Notes: generated by a model not told the origin, from the sequence alone. A DNA stretch of 64,000 bases from JBDGYW01 sp964580055 (GCA_964580055.1 CAZOJI010000012.1:1-64000); one strand, 5' to 3'. Positions 8,622 through 17,529 are shown, numbered from the stretch's first letter. Program-made: numbers and translations.

Positions 8622-10100
8622 CTACTTGTCAGCTGCGTCCAGTCTCTGTGCTATGAAGTACGCGTACTCGGCGTACCGTTGGAGACCGCCGAAAGGAAAA
8701 TCTGCTGTCCATTCATCCTGCGGATCGTGGTAATATCGCCATCTGTGCTTGAGCGCGTCGGAGCTGTCTGAGCTCAGACCTTCATATGCCCCGGGGCCGG
8801 GAATGACGAAGACACCGGGCACGCCTTCCCTGACGAAGGGATAATAATCGGAGTTTGGGGACGGTGGAGATGTTGTTACCTCCCAACCGCGTTCCTGCGC
8901 GATCCCGATTGCGATAGCGCCGAGCCCGGTCGAGTCGACTCCGGCCAAGCGGAAGCTCTCCAGGCGTCCGGCCGGCGCTCCTCCGTCGATGTTGATGACC
9001 GCCCGGGTCTTCTCGAGCGGCCAAAACGGACGTGCAACATAATAATCAGAGCCCAACAACCCTCGTTCCTCTCCGTCAAGAAACAGGAACAGCCACGAGT
9101 GTCGAGGCGGCGTCTGTGCTTCGAGGGCTGCTGCTCGCGCTATCCCCAGCAGCATTGCCACCCCGGCAGCATTGTCCGCAAAACCGTTGTAGATGCTGTC
9201 ACCAGCAGTATCCGGCTTTGAGGCTACGCCGAGATGATCGTAGTGTGCGGTGAATACTACCGCCGTGTCCCCTGCGCCTTCACCTGTTCCTGGAAGCTGA
9301 CATACGATGTTCTCAGCTTCCACCGGGCTACTGTCTTTCGCCAAATCCACGGCCACTTCCACACCGAGGGGCCCGGCGACGACCTCACTGCCTCTTACGG
9401 CACCCACAACCAGCGCCGCGGACAGTCGCGGACCTGCAAGCACTGAGGGTAAAGAGGGTAAGAATGACGACACAATCGATGGGTCTCGGTGGTAGAGACG
9501 CGCGGTGCCACGACTTGCCACGTACGCATCATAGGCCCCTTGCTCAGGAAGGATGTGCACTACCGCGACAGCGCCGCGTTCACGCAACAGATCGAAGCCG
9601 TCCCTGGTGACCCTTGGACCCAGCACTACAGCTACCGCCCCGTCGAGCTGTAAGCCTCGAAGTCGCTCTGAGTCGAGTTCGCTAGCCGCACCGACGTACA
9701 CGGCGGGGCCTCGAAAGCTCGAAAAGGTCGCTCGCGTGCCCAGATTGGGAATGAAGTCGTCGGGGTAAATGAATGTCAACGGGCGACTCAGCCGGGTTGC
9801 GATGAGTCGAGTGCCGGGCAGTATCGTTGTCCGTTCCAGTGGGACCGGTTGCCCGTAGGTGCTTCCGGCGGGTACGAGTCCAATTCTGCGACACTCGCTC
9901 TTGATATATGCGGCCGCGAGACGCGCCCCCTCCGTGCCGGTTGCGCGGCCCTTGAGCAAGTCGTGCGATAGAAAGTACGTTTGTGCTCGCATGCCAAGGG
10001 TATCGATGGAGGGCTGCCCCACCGCGTGGTGAAATGTCAGAGCCAGGAGTGCTGCGGAAATAAGAACTAGGTTGATGAACCGGCGAGGCTTGAATGCCAT
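8622..10100 (-). CDS. Secreted M28-family zinc peptidase with PA-type insert
   Basis: The ATG at 10100 is chosen over an in-frame ATG at 10124 because it places a signal peptide (basic MAFKPRRF, hydrophobic core, AVGQ) at the very N-terminus. Residues ~120-265 look like a protease-associated insert. The M28 metal ligands are visible: HYDHLG (His286, Asp288 with a co-catalytic Asp), FADNAAG (Asp309), DGEERGLLGS (catalytic Glu and ligand Glu near 343-344), an Asp in the INIDGG segment, and a late His in YYHDPQDEW. The family comprises di-zinc aminopeptidases and carboxypeptidases that trim peptides in the periplasm or outside the cell. It stands convergent to the matrixin gene. Confidence 0.92.
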   Translation of the reverse strand: MAFKPRRFINLVLISAALLALTFHHAVGQPSIDTLGMRAQTYFLSHDLLKGRATGTEGARLAAAYIKSECRRIGLVPAGSTYGQPVPLERTTILPGTRLIATRLSRPLTFIYPDDFIPNLGTRATFSSFRGPAVYVGAASELDSERLRGLQLDGAVAVVLGPRVTRDGFDLLRERGAVAVVHILPEQGAYDAYVASRGTARLYHRDPSIVSSFLPSLPSVLAGPRLSAALVVGAVRGSEVVAGPLGVEVAVDLAKDSSPVEAENIVCQLPGTGEGAGDTAVVFTAHYDHLGVASKPDTAGDSIYNGFADNAAGVAMLLGIARAAALEAQTPPRHSWLFLFLDGEERGLLGSDYYVARPFWPLEKTRAVINIDGGAPAGRLESFRLAGVDSTGLGAIAIGIAQERGWEVTTSPPSPNSDYYPFVREGVPGVFVIPGPGAYEGLSSDSSDALKHRWRYYHDPQDEWTADFPFGGLQRYAEYAYFIAQRLDAADK

Positions 10101-10167
10101 GTGTAATTCCAGTTGTGGCCGCATAGTAGAAATAGAGTGAAAACATTACAATAAATGCTTAGAAAAG

Positions 10168-11328
10168 ATGATGCTTTTACTGACACTTGCGCTAATGGCT
10201 CAGATAGGCGCTGTTGCTCGGATTGACGAGGCGGTTCGGGATGGTATTGACGCGGGCTCCTATCCCGGCGCCGTGGTTGTGATAGGCACACACGACACGG
10301 TCCTTCACGCGAAAGGGTACGGGCACTTCTCCTGGTCGCCTGAAAGTCAAACTCCCGATGTCGGCAACACCGTCTGGGATCTCGCTTCTCTCACCAAGGT
10401 GGTAGCCACCACCCCTGCAATTATGCGTCTCGTGGACGAGGGGCGCCTGTCGCTCAGCGACCCGGTCCAGCAGTACCTGCCGGCGTTTGCGGGCGATGGC
10501 AAAGAGGTGATAACCGTTAGAAACCTGTTGGAACATCGTTCCGGCCTGCGAGCGTTTCTGCCGCTGAACGAGTGGGCCGAGACTTCCGAGGAGGCAAGAC
10601 GCCTGGTGTTGACGGAGCGGCTACGTTGGTCGCCGGGTTCTCGCGTCGAATACAGCGATCTCAATGCGATGCTGCTGGGGTGGATCGTCGAAGAGGTTGC
10701 CGGAATGCCCCTGGACGAATTCGTGGAAAATGAGATCTACGCCGGCCTTGGCATGACGGAAACCAGATTCCGTCCCTCGCGGAGTATCACAAGCCGAATG
10801 GCGCCAGTGGGATTGTGGCGCGGACACGTGATCGCCGGCGAGCTACATGACCAGAACGCGGTACGATTGGGCGGCGTATCCGGACATGCTGGTTTGTACA
10901 GCACCGGCACCGATCTGGTCCGTTATGCTCAGTTGCTCTTGTCGGAGGGCAGGACTCCAGACGGGACCCGGCATTTCCAGCCGGAGACGCTCCGCGAATT
11001 CACGACACGGGGGCCTGGCAACCGCGCCTTGGGTTGGGGGGCTCGAGACACCACTGAAGAGGCGAACACGGGCACGAGGTTGTCATCGAGAGCATTCGGC
11101 CACGGCGGATACACAGGCACCTCTATTTGGATAGACCCTGACCTCGACCTGTTCATCATCATACTGACGAACCGCGTGTTCGCACCACGAACGAGAAGGT
11201 CGATAACTGTTCTGAAATCTGTTCGGGGACGAGTAGCGGACGCAGCCGTGAGCCTACTCAATCTCTCACGGCAGCGAGGATTTCATCCACACCCAACACA
11301 GAGATCTGCCAGCGGCGCAACTCGCTGA
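10168..11328 (+). CDS. Beta-lactamase-fold serine hydrolase (class C / esterase-like)
   Basis: The 386-residue protein starts with a short hydrophobic signal. The serine active-site motif SLTK lies at residues 74-77, a YSD motif (the Tyr-Ser/Ala-Asn equivalent) near 162, and HGG in FGHGGYTGT. The family covers AmpC-like beta-lactamases, DD-peptidases and EstB-like esterases; the context does not separate these. Sequence similarity in the family points more to esterase or peptidase than to true antibiotic hydrolysis (inference). Two ATGs in tandem (10168, 10171) are possible starts. Its last 71 nt overlap the 3' end of the RNase D gene on the other strand, so the final ~24 residues are encoded in antisense to rnd. 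Confidence 0.88.
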   Translation: MMLLLTLALMAQIGAVARIDEAVRDGIDAGSYPGAVVVIGTHDTVLHAKGYGHFSWSPESQTPDVGNTVWDLASLTKVVATTPAIMRLVDEGRLSLSDPVQQYLPAFAGDGKEVITVRNLLEHRSGLRAFLPLNEWAETSEEARRLVLTERLRWSPGSRVEYSDLNAMLLGWIVEEVAGMPLDEFVENEIYAGLGMTETRFRPSRSITSRMAPVGLWRGHVIAGELHDQNAVRLGGVSGHAGLYSTGTDLVRYAQLLLSEGRTPDGTRHFQPETLREFTTRGPGNRALGWGARDTTEEANTGTRLSSRAFGHGGYTGTSIWIDPDLDLFIIILTNRVFAPRTRRSITVLKSVRGRVADAAVSLLNLSRQRGFHPHPTQRSASGATR

Positions 11329-12418
11329 TCTCCTGTAGCTGTTCGACAGTCTCCGGCGCCGCCCGCGCTACGGCTTGGAGCGTTCCGTTGGGGCAGAGCA
11401 GACCCGAGTCCAAACCGACGTCTCTCGCTCGTTTGTTTCGCAGAGCCTTGAGCCGCTCCAGCCTCGAATCATAAGCGTGGTCGGCCTCAGGTCGTTTGCC
11501 CTTACGCAACCGCGGAAGGTCCTTACCTGATGTTGCCAAGCCAGCCGAAATGGCTTTGAGAAGCTCTGGTCCGTAGCGCTTGATTGCAGATGCAGGTACT
11601 CCCGGCGTGCTCGACAGTCGCTTCTGGTTCTTGGGTGCGGTTCGAGCGAGGTTCAGCATAGCCGCGTTGCCGAGTATTCGGAATGGTGCCCGATCCAACG
11701 AGGCTGCGTTCGCCTCCCGCCAGGCATGGAGTTCCCGCAGTACAGCAAGAGCCCTCCTCGGCAGCGCCTTGGCGCCCTTGATTCGGAGAAAGGCGTGTTC
11801 CTCGTCTACCGCGGGGGGTGTCCACTTGCGGTGTTCGAGCTGAGCAAACTCCTCCAGGGCCCATTCCAGGCGGCCCAGCTCCTTCAACCTCTCCTCCAGG
11901 ACGTCCCGCAGAATCAGCAGGTAGCGTGTGTCGTCGGCCGCATACGAATTCATCTCGTCCGTCAACGGCCGCTGAGACCAGTCGGCTCGCTGGAGTTTCT
12001 TGTTCACAGCAACGTGGAAATACTTCTCCAGCAGAGCGCCGAGGCCAACAGATTGCTCGCCTGCCAACTGAGCTGCGATGCGTGTGTCGAACACGTTGCG
12101 CGCCAAGAATCCATAATCCCGATTGAGGATGCGAAGATCGTAGTCGGCATCGTGAAAGACTACCTCGATTTCTGGATCGGAAATCAGGGCACCGATCGGA
12201 CTCAGGTCGTCAAAAGCGAGTGGGTCGACCAAGGCCAACTCATGGTCGCTGCTGACTTGGATCAAATAGACGCGGTCCACATATCGGTGAAAAGAAGCGG
12301 CCTCCGTGTCGACCGCGATGCGGGGTCGGGCAGCGAGTGTGCCGGCGAGTCGAGACAAAGCAGCGGAATCCGCCACCATTTCCGGAAGCTCGTCTCTGGG
12401 TGCAGGTAACTCAGCCAC
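11258..12418 (-). CDS. rnd: Ribonuclease D (3'-5' exoribonuclease)
   Basis: The 386 residues match the RNase D length. The DEDDy catalytic set is visible: Exo I IAVDTEA (Asp37, Glu39), Exo II VVFHDADYDLRIL, and Exo III SYAADDTRYLL with Tyr and Asp. HRDC-like helical regions follow (residues ~215-290 and ~300-380). The enzyme trims the 3' ends of tRNA precursors and other stable RNAs. The gene is convergent with the serine hydrolase and overlaps it by 71 nt. The Arg- and Leu-rich C-terminus keeps its frame through the overlap. Confidence 0.93.
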   Translation of the reverse strand: MAELPAPRDELPEMVADSAALSRLAGTLAARPRIAVDTEAASFHRYVDRVYLIQVSSDHELALVDPLAFDDLSPIGALISDPEIEVVFHDADYDLRILNRDYGFLARNVFDTRIAAQLAGEQSVGLGALLEKYFHVAVNKKLQRADWSQRPLTDEMNSYAADDTRYLLILRDVLEERLKELGRLEWALEEFAQLEHRKWTPPAVDEEHAFLRIKGAKALPRRALAVLRELHAWREANAASLDRAPFRILGNAAMLNLARTAPKNQKRLSSTPGVPASAIKRYGPELLKAISAGLATSGKDLPRLRKGKRPEADHAYDSRLERLKALRNKRARDVGLDSGLLCPNGTLQAVARAAPETVEQLQEISELRRWQISVLGVDEILAAVRD

Positions 12419-12789
12419 GAACTAAACATCGCATGCTTCGGACAGAACGGAAAGCCGTGTGAGAAATCGGGCGCAGTTGGGTTCCGTTGTAGTTTTACTG
12501 AAGATAGCTCCCGTTGTCGAAAGTAGGGCTCAGGAACTCGTTCGGGCTTAAGTATCCATCCGAATGAGGTTAGAAATCAGCGCGTAACGACCGTGTACAG
12601 ATAGTAACGCGACAGTAACCAGATTGTGGTAAATATGTCACGCTTGCTTAGAGGACGCGAACTCCAGGTTCAATGAAAAGGAGCGAGTTTCGGCCGTGTT
12701 TCGGGCAAGGTGTGTGGAGCAATTTCTCACCTGCTGTCGTCGCAGGTGGTCAGACCTTAAGTTGAGCTAGGAGTAAACAGGGGTTAGGG
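12419..12789. other. 371-bp intergenic region
   Basis: Lies between the rnd start (minus strand) and the thioesterase-hydrolase start (plus strand), so it must hold both divergent promoters. It is AT-richer than its flanks. I see no open frame with coding character and no tRNA-like fold. The only structure noted is a short perfect inverted repeat near the downstream gene, listed separately. No confident -35/-10 pair was assigned. Confidence 0.6.
12728..12748. repeat. Perfect 7-bp inverted repeat upstream of the thioesterase-hydrolase gene
   Basis: CACCTGC, a 7-nt loop, then GCAGGTG. It ends 41 nt before the GTG start at 12790. It could be a repressor operator or a leader hairpin. No T-tract follows, so a terminator is less likely. 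The same core, CACCTG-N7-CAGGTG, recurs at the 3' end of the aconitase-like gene (47744-47766). Confidence 0.4.
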
Positions 12790-14001
12790 GTGAGTAAGAT
12801 TCCTTCAGTTGAGCTTATGGTATATCCGGACGACTGCGACTCGTTTGGGCATGTTAACCAGGCGACTTTTTTGCGTCTGTTTGAACATGCGAGATGGCAG
12901 GCAGTTGCAGCGGGGCCGGGAATGGATGTTTTCGAGCGAACCGATGCATGGCCTGCCGTCCGGAAGACCACGATTGAATACAAAGCCGGAGTGTTTCCGG
13001 GAGACAAACTGCGTTTCGAGTTTTCACTCACGGATTTGGGACGTACGAGCTTCACTATGCACCAAAGCGCGACTCGCGATTCCGACAACGTGGTCGTTGC
13101 CGAGGCAGATTTTCTCTTCGTATGTCTTACTCGGGACGGAACACCTACTCCCGTGCCCGCTGAAGTAGCCGACTTCCTTGGAGGTCGGCGTACCGCCAGG
13201 CCAAGCGGCACGCAACAGTTGCTGGTGAGAGGTGTGTCGACGGGGTTCGAAGTTCAGGGCGACGGCAATGCAGTGTTGTTCATACACGGCTTCCCGATGG
13301 ACCGCACCATGTGGCGGGATTTGATCAGTACACTGACCGGTTGGCGGAGGATCGCTCCCGATCTGCGCGGCATGGGGTCGAGCGACGGTCCAAGTACTGG
13401 TTACTCGATGGTTGATTACGCGGATGATTTGGCGGCGCTGCTGGACATTCTGGACGTTCGGCGGGCTGCCGTTTGCGGTCTTTCGATGGGCGGCTACGCG
13501 GCGTTTGAGTTCCTGCGCCGGCACAGGGAGCGAGTTAGAGGCCTGATACTGCTGAACACTCGAGCCGACAGCGACTCCCCTGACGCGAAAAAGGACAGAG
13601 ACGAGATGATCGCTGCGGTTCGGAGGAATGGGGTCGCGGTTTTGGGGGAGCTTCTTATCCACAGGTTGTTGGCGCCTGATTCCATAGACGTGATGCCGCA
13701 TCTCGTGGAGCGGATTGAACAGATGCTCGAGGGACATTCTCTGCAAGGGGTGGTTGGAGCGATCGAGGCGATGAAGGCAAGGACCGATTACAGCGGCGTG
13801 CTGGAGCACATCGATGTGCCGACCCTGGTTGTCGCGGGTAGGGAGGATCGCCTAATTTCAGTGGACAGATCTGAGGCGCTGGCAAGCGCGATACCAGATG
13901 CGCAGTTCACGGTGATAGGTGATGCGGGCCACGTCACTCCGATGGAACAGCCCATTGCTACCGGGAGGGTGATTCGGGAATTTCTCGAATCGATTGACTA
14001 G
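12790..14001 (+). CDS. Fusion of hotdog acyl-CoA thioesterase and alpha/beta hydrolase
   Basis: The 403-residue protein combines two enzymes. Residues 1-~135 form a 4-hydroxybenzoyl-CoA thioesterase-type hotdog domain with the YbgC/FcbC signature DSFGHVN and helix LFEHARW. Residues ~145-403 are an alpha/beta hydrolase: HGFPMD near the oxyanion hole, nucleophile elbow GLSMGG (Ser232), an acid in AGREDRL, and catalytic His381 in GDAGHVTPMEQP. The start is GTG behind a purine-rich AGGGGTTAGGGG. Hotdog enzymes hydrolyse acyl- or aroyl-CoA, and the hydrolase half could act on the freed ester or lactone (inference). The order and linker suggest a genuine fusion rather than a missed stop. Confidence 0.88.
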   Translation: MSKIPSVELMVYPDDCDSFGHVNQATFLRLFEHARWQAVAAGPGMDVFERTDAWPAVRKTTIEYKAGVFPGDKLRFEFSLTDLGRTSFTMHQSATRDSDNVVVAEADFLFVCLTRDGTPTPVPAEVADFLGGRRTARPSGTQQLLVRGVSTGFEVQGDGNAVLFIHGFPMDRTMWRDLISTLTGWRRIAPDLRGMGSSDGPSTGYSMVDYADDLAALLDILDVRRAAVCGLSMGGYAAFEFLRRHRERVRGLILLNTRADSDSPDAKKDRDEMIAAVRRNGVAVLGELLIHRLLAPDSIDVMPHLVERIEQMLEGHSLQGVVGAIEAMKARTDYSGVLEHIDVPTLVVAGREDRLISVDRSEALASAIPDAQFTVIGDAGHVTPMEQPIATGRVIREFLESID

Positions 14002-14007
14002 CTGAAT

Positions 14008-14658
14008 TCAGCGATCGTGTGTGCGTATCCTTCGGCCCAGGCGGCGGCGCATATTCATTGCCGCCTTGCCCGTGGGCTCTGTGAGATGAGGGCGAAAAGC
14101 CGCGAAGTAGTCCCGTTCAGGTAGTCGAGGCTCAGGTGGGCCGTACCTACCGCCCGCTTCGTGGTGCTTTTGCCATTCTTGTTTCAGGCTCATCGCATTG
14201 TGGCCTGTCGGCCGATCCAAGCACAATACGCCATCGAGATGGTCGATCTCATGCTGTAGCAATTCCGCCAACGCTCCCTCCGACTCGACCCTCCTCCTGT
14301 CCCCTGAAAGATCTTGATAGACCACCTCGACGCGAAACGCGCGTTGTACCCGCACCAAGAGGTTCGGGACTGAGAAGCAGTCGTCCCATACCCAGAAGTC
14401 CTCGTCCCCGATATCCGTAATTTTGGGGTTCAAGATGAACCAGGGTTCATCTATCTCCACGTAGATCATCCTTATGGGCGCGCCGATCTGAGGTGCCGCC
14501 AAACCTCTTCCCACGCCGTGCTTTGACTTGAGAAAACGAAATGTCTCCTGGAGATCGTCGGCGACCATCCGGACGGCTGGGGACCTTGGATTCACAACGG
14601 CGTCGGAGGGTGTGCGCAGTACCGGATCGCCCAACAGGTTCACTGATCTGACAGCCAT
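14008..14658 (-). CDS. def: Peptide deformylase (divergent motif 2)
   Basis: The 216-residue protein has motif 1 GRGLAAPQIG, motif 3 QHEIDHLDG (the two metal His and the catalytic Glu) and the motif 2 cysteine ligand in WDDCFSVPN, where most bacterial enzymes have EGCLS. The enzyme removes the formyl group from nascent proteins at the ribosome exit. The changed motif 2 is the form seen in divergent deformylase clades, so activity is probable but substrate preference may differ. The C-terminal ~45 residues are Arg-rich and longer than in E. coli. No fmt gene is adjacent. The gene is convergent with the thioesterase-hydrolase gene, with 6 nt between the stops. Confidence 0.88.
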   Translation of the reverse strand: MAVRSVNLLGDPVLRTPSDAVVNPRSPAVRMVADDLQETFRFLKSKHGVGRGLAAPQIGAPIRMIYVEIDEPWFILNPKITDIGDEDFWVWDDCFSVPNLLVRVQRAFRVEVVYQDLSGDRRRVESEGALAELLQHEIDHLDGVLCLDRPTGHNAMSLKQEWQKHHEAGGRYGPPEPRLPERDYFAAFRPHLTEPTGKAAMNMRRRLGRRIRTHDR

Positions 14659-14703
14659 TTCAGACCTCTCGCATCAGACGGGCGTCCAATCTAAGATGTT
14701 AGG

Positions 14704-15294
14704 ATGATTGCGGCCACCATCTTAGCTGCAGGGGCTTCCAGGAGGATGGGATGCCCGAAGGCGCTTCTGGACTATCGAGGGCGTACTTTCCTTCAGAGAA
14801 TCCTGGATTTGTTGGACGAACTGGGCCTGGAGTGTATCGTCGCGATCGGCTACGATGCAGATAAGGTGTTGGCAAGACACGACTTGCATGGCGTTGTCAC
14901 GGTAGAGAACGAGCAGTTGTGCGCTGGGCCCATTGGATCGATCAGGGCTGCCATTCGCGCAATCGAAGGCCGCCAAGTCCAAGGCCTGCTGGTTTGGCCG
15001 GTAGACTTGCCACACGTAAGGAAAGGAACTGTACGGGCACTCCTGGAGCGCTTTCGTCGACCGGACCAATCGGCAATCGTGATCCCGGAGTTCGAGGGGC
15101 GTGGAGGACATCCGGTCATCTTCGGGAGGCAGGTGTTCGATGAGCTCTTGGGTGCACCTGATACCGAAGGGGCAAGGTCGGTCGTGCGCCGCGATCCTGA
15201 ACGAGTGGCAAGGATACCGGTTCGGGACGATGCTGTCCTATGGAGCATCAATACGCCCGAAGCTTACCAGCGCTTGCTGCGCCGCGAACGTTAA
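14704..15294 (+). CDS. MobA/MocA-like nucleotidyltransferase
   Basis: The 196-residue single-domain protein starts with the nucleotide-binding signature LAAGASRRMGCPKALL. A metal-binding Asp follows in WPVDLPHV and a GRGGHPVIFG substrate loop downstream. This matches the MobA-like NTP transferase group that includes MocA (CTP:molybdopterin cytidylyltransferase), MobA and sugar-phosphate nucleotidyltransferases. No molybdopterin genes are nearby, so the acceptor is undecided. The start codon lies 45 nt from the divergent deformylase start. Confidence 0.85.
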   Translation: MIAATILAAGASRRMGCPKALLDYRGRTFLQRILDLLDELGLECIVAIGYDADKVLARHDLHGVVTVENEQLCAGPIGSIRAAIRAIEGRQVQGLLVWPVDLPHVRKGTVRALLERFRRPDQSAIVIPEFEGRGGHPVIFGRQVFDELLGAPDTEGARSVVRRDPERVARIPVRDDAVLWSINTPEAYQRLLRRER

Positions 15295-15351
15295 CAAGGA
15301 ATCGCCGCCGATAGCTGTTTGAGAGTCTTGGAGCTATCGTCTTGCGGTAAA

Positions 15352-15365
15352 CAACAAAAGTGTTA
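15352..15365 (+). promoter_or_regulatory. Putative SufR operator
   Basis: The sequence CAAC-AAAAGT-GTTA matches the CAAC-N6-GTTG SufR box known from cyanobacteria at 7 of 8 defined positions. It lies 37 nt before the sufR ATG and sits between a weak -35 (TTGCGG, 15342-15347) and possible -10 hexamers. Holo-SufR bound here would block transcription of the whole suf operon. The location fits autoregulation; binding itself is inference. Confidence 0.55.
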
Positions 15366-15401
15366 ACATTAATGATAATAGTGACGAATTAAAGGAGTCA
15401 T

Positions 15402-16103
15402 ATGGTGTCGATCACACCAGGTCTCGCTGGGCATAAAGGCCTTCGCGGCGAAGTACTCGTTGAGATCAAGAAGTGCCAGCCCGTTACCGCCAAGGAGCTT
15501 GCGACTTCCTTCGGGGTTTCGGCGAACGCAGTGCGGCGCCATCTCAAGGAATTGGAATCGGCTGGACTGGTCGAATACGCGCTGGAACACAGGGGGAGCG
15601 GCGCCCCGGCATACACGTTCAGGTTGAGCGAAGAAGGTGAACAGGTCTTTCCGAAGAAGTACGGTGAAGTCCTCACAGATGTGCTTGGCGTGGTTGCGCG
15701 CGGATTGGGACGAGATGCGGTTAAGCAGATATTTGCGCAGCGGTTTCGGGAGTACACCGAGAGAATTCGCACGCAGAGACCAAACGGGAGCCTAGAGGAA
15801 AAAGTCGAGGCGGTTGCGGCGCTGCTCACGGATCAGGGGTACATGGCGGATTGGTCTTCGGACGCCGAAGGTCTGACGCTGGCGAAACACAATTGTGCCC
15901 TGCGTGCAGTTGCCGAAGCGTTTCCAGAGATCTGCGAGGCGGAAGCGGAATTCCTCAGCGAAGTGCTGCAGGCCGAAGTGCAGCGTGATGAAAGCATTCC
16001 GGAAGGCTGCAATGCCTGCCTGTACTCCATTTCCCGCAGGGCATCGAACGGAGCCGCCAATCCGACCGCTTCGCAAGGGGAGGAGGAAGTCGACAATGAG
16101 TAA
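15402..16103 (+). CDS. sufR: SufR-type iron-sulfur sensing transcriptional repressor
   Basis: The 233-residue protein has an N-terminal winged helix-turn-helix (VTAKELATSFGVSANAVRRHLKEL, described here as residues 28-51). Its C-terminal part carries four Cys: 165, 178, 203 and 206. The C-X12-C spacing and the final C-X2-C match the [4Fe-4S] ligand set of SufR. Cluster-loaded SufR represses suf; loss of the cluster derepresses it. An AAAGGAG ribosome site precedes the ATG. The gene heads the suf operon and its last 8 nt overlap the sufB start, which supports a shared transcript and a local feedback role. Confidence 0.92.
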   Translation: MVSITPGLAGHKGLRGEVLVEIKKCQPVTAKELATSFGVSANAVRRHLKELESAGLVEYALEHRGSGAPAYTFRLSEEGEQVFPKKYGEVLTDVLGVVARGLGRDAVKQIFAQRFREYTERIRTQRPNGSLEEKVEAVAALLTDQGYMADWSSDAEGLTLAKHNCALRAVAEAFPEICEAEAEFLSEVLQAEVQRDESIPEGCNACLYSISRRASNGAANPTASQGEEEVDNE

Positions 16104-17529
16104 TCCGGTTGATAGGCATATTGCTCAGCCGTACAAGTACGGTTGGAGTACCGACATAGATGCGGATGTGCTGCCCGCAGGGCTGAACGAGGACGTCATT
16201 CACGGAATCTCGGAAAAGAAGGGCGAGCCGGAATGGCTGTTGAATTGGAGGCTCAAGGCATACCGTAACTGGCTTACAATGCCGGAACCGAAGTGGGCCA
16301 ACGTGAAGCACGATCCAATTGATTACCAAGGAATACACTACTATGCGGCGCCGAAGCAGGAGAAGCCAGAAAGCCTCGACGAAGTAGATCCAAAGGTGCT
16401 GGAAGCCTTCCAGAAACTTGGCATTCCGCTGGGGGAGCAGAAGCGGCTTGCCGGGGTGGCCGTGGACGCGGTCTTCGACAGCGTTTCTGTTGCAACAACT
16501 TTTAAGGATACGCTCGCGGAGCATGGGGTGATCTTCTTGCCATTCTCCGAAGCGGTGCGCGAGTATCCGGATTTGGTACGACGGTACCTGGGGTCAGTCG
16601 TACCGCCAGGTGACAACCTGCACGCGGCCCTGAATTCTGCGGTGTTCAGCGATGGTTCATTCGTGTACGTGCCCAAGGGAGTCCGCTGCCCGATGGAGTT
16701 GTCCACCTATTTCCGCATCAATGCAATCGCCACAGGTCAGTTCGAGCGAACACTGATCATTGCCGACGAGGGCGCGTATGTGAGTTATCTGGAGGGTTGT
16801 TCTGCTCCGATGCGAGACGAGAACCAACTCCACGCAGCGGTTGTGGAATTGGTGGCCCTCGAAGACGCAACGATCAAATATTCAACGGTCCAGAACTGGT
16901 ACCCGGGAGATGAGTTCGGAAAGGGCGGCGTGTACAACTTCGTCACCAAACGGGGCGATTGCCGCGGCGATAATTCCAAGATCTCCTGGACGCAGGTGGA
17001 AACGGGATCGGCGATCACTTGGAAGTATCCGAGCTGCCTGCTGAAGGGTGACAATTCGGTGGGTGAATTCTATTCCGTGGCGGTCACCAACAACTATCAA
17101 CAGGCGGACACGGGTACGAAGATGGTGCACATTGGCAAAAACACCCGCAGTACCATCGTCTCCAAAGGGATTTCGGCTGGGCATAGCCAGAACACCTACC
17201 GTGGACTCGTGAAAATCATGAAAGGCGCTCAGGGAGCGCGGAACTACTCTCAGTGCGACTCGATGTTGATTGGAGACGAATGCGGAGCGCACACAGTTCC
17301 TTACATAGATGTTCGCAACAGCTCGGCTATCATGGAGCATGAGGCGACCACCTCCAAGATCGGTGAAGACCAGATCTTCTATTGTCGCCAGAGGGGGTTG
17401 TCGGCTGAAGACGCAGTGTCGATGATCGTCAACGGCTTCTGCAAAGAAGTCTTCAATGAGCTACCGATGGAATTTGCAGTCGAGGCTCACAACCTCCTGG
17501 GATTGACTCTGGAGGGCAGCGTCGGATGA
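16096..17529 (+). CDS. sufB: Fe-S cluster assembly scaffold subunit SufB
   Basis: The frame is open from 15895, but the ATG at 16096 gives the family length (477 residues) and the expected N-terminus, and an AGGAGG site lies just upstream. Characteristic segments are GVRCPMELSTYFRIN, LEGCSAP, VQNWYPG, STIVSKGISAGHSQNTYRGL and the C-terminal RQRGLSAEDA with an upstream Glu. SufB forms the SufBC2D complex in the cytoplasm, accepts sulfur from SufS via SufU and builds the nascent cluster. It overlaps sufR by 8 nt. Confidence 0.97.
   Translation: MSNPVDRHIAQPYKYGWSTDIDADVLPAGLNEDVIHGISEKKGEPEWLLNWRLKAYRNWLTMPEPKWANVKHDPIDYQGIHYYAAPKQEKPESLDEVDPKVLEAFQKLGIPLGEQKRLAGVAVDAVFDSVSVATTFKDTLAEHGVIFLPFSEAVREYPDLVRRYLGSVVPPGDNLHAALNSAVFSDGSFVYVPKGVRCPMELSTYFRINAIATGQFERTLIIADEGAYVSYLEGCSAPMRDENQLHAAVVELVALEDATIKYSTVQNWYPGDEFGKGGVYNFVTKRGDCRGDNSKISWTQVETGSAITWKYPSCLLKGDNSVGEFYSVAVTNNYQQADTGTKMVHIGKNTRSTIVSKGISAGHSQNTYRGLVKIMKGAQGARNYSQCDSMLIGDECGAHTVPYIDVRNSSAIMEHEATTSKIGEDQIFYCRQRGLSAEDAVSMIVNGFCKEVFNELPMEFAVEAHNLLGLTLEGSVG

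Noticed and set aside
10168..11328. Resistance beta-lactamase
   Set aside because: Only the general serine-hydrolase motifs are present, and no regulator or resistance context is seen. Esterase or peptidase is as likely.
12650..12690. A GGTTCAA-like stretch near 12670 resembling a tRNA T-arm
   Set aside because: No acceptor stem or D- and anticodon arms can be drawn around it.
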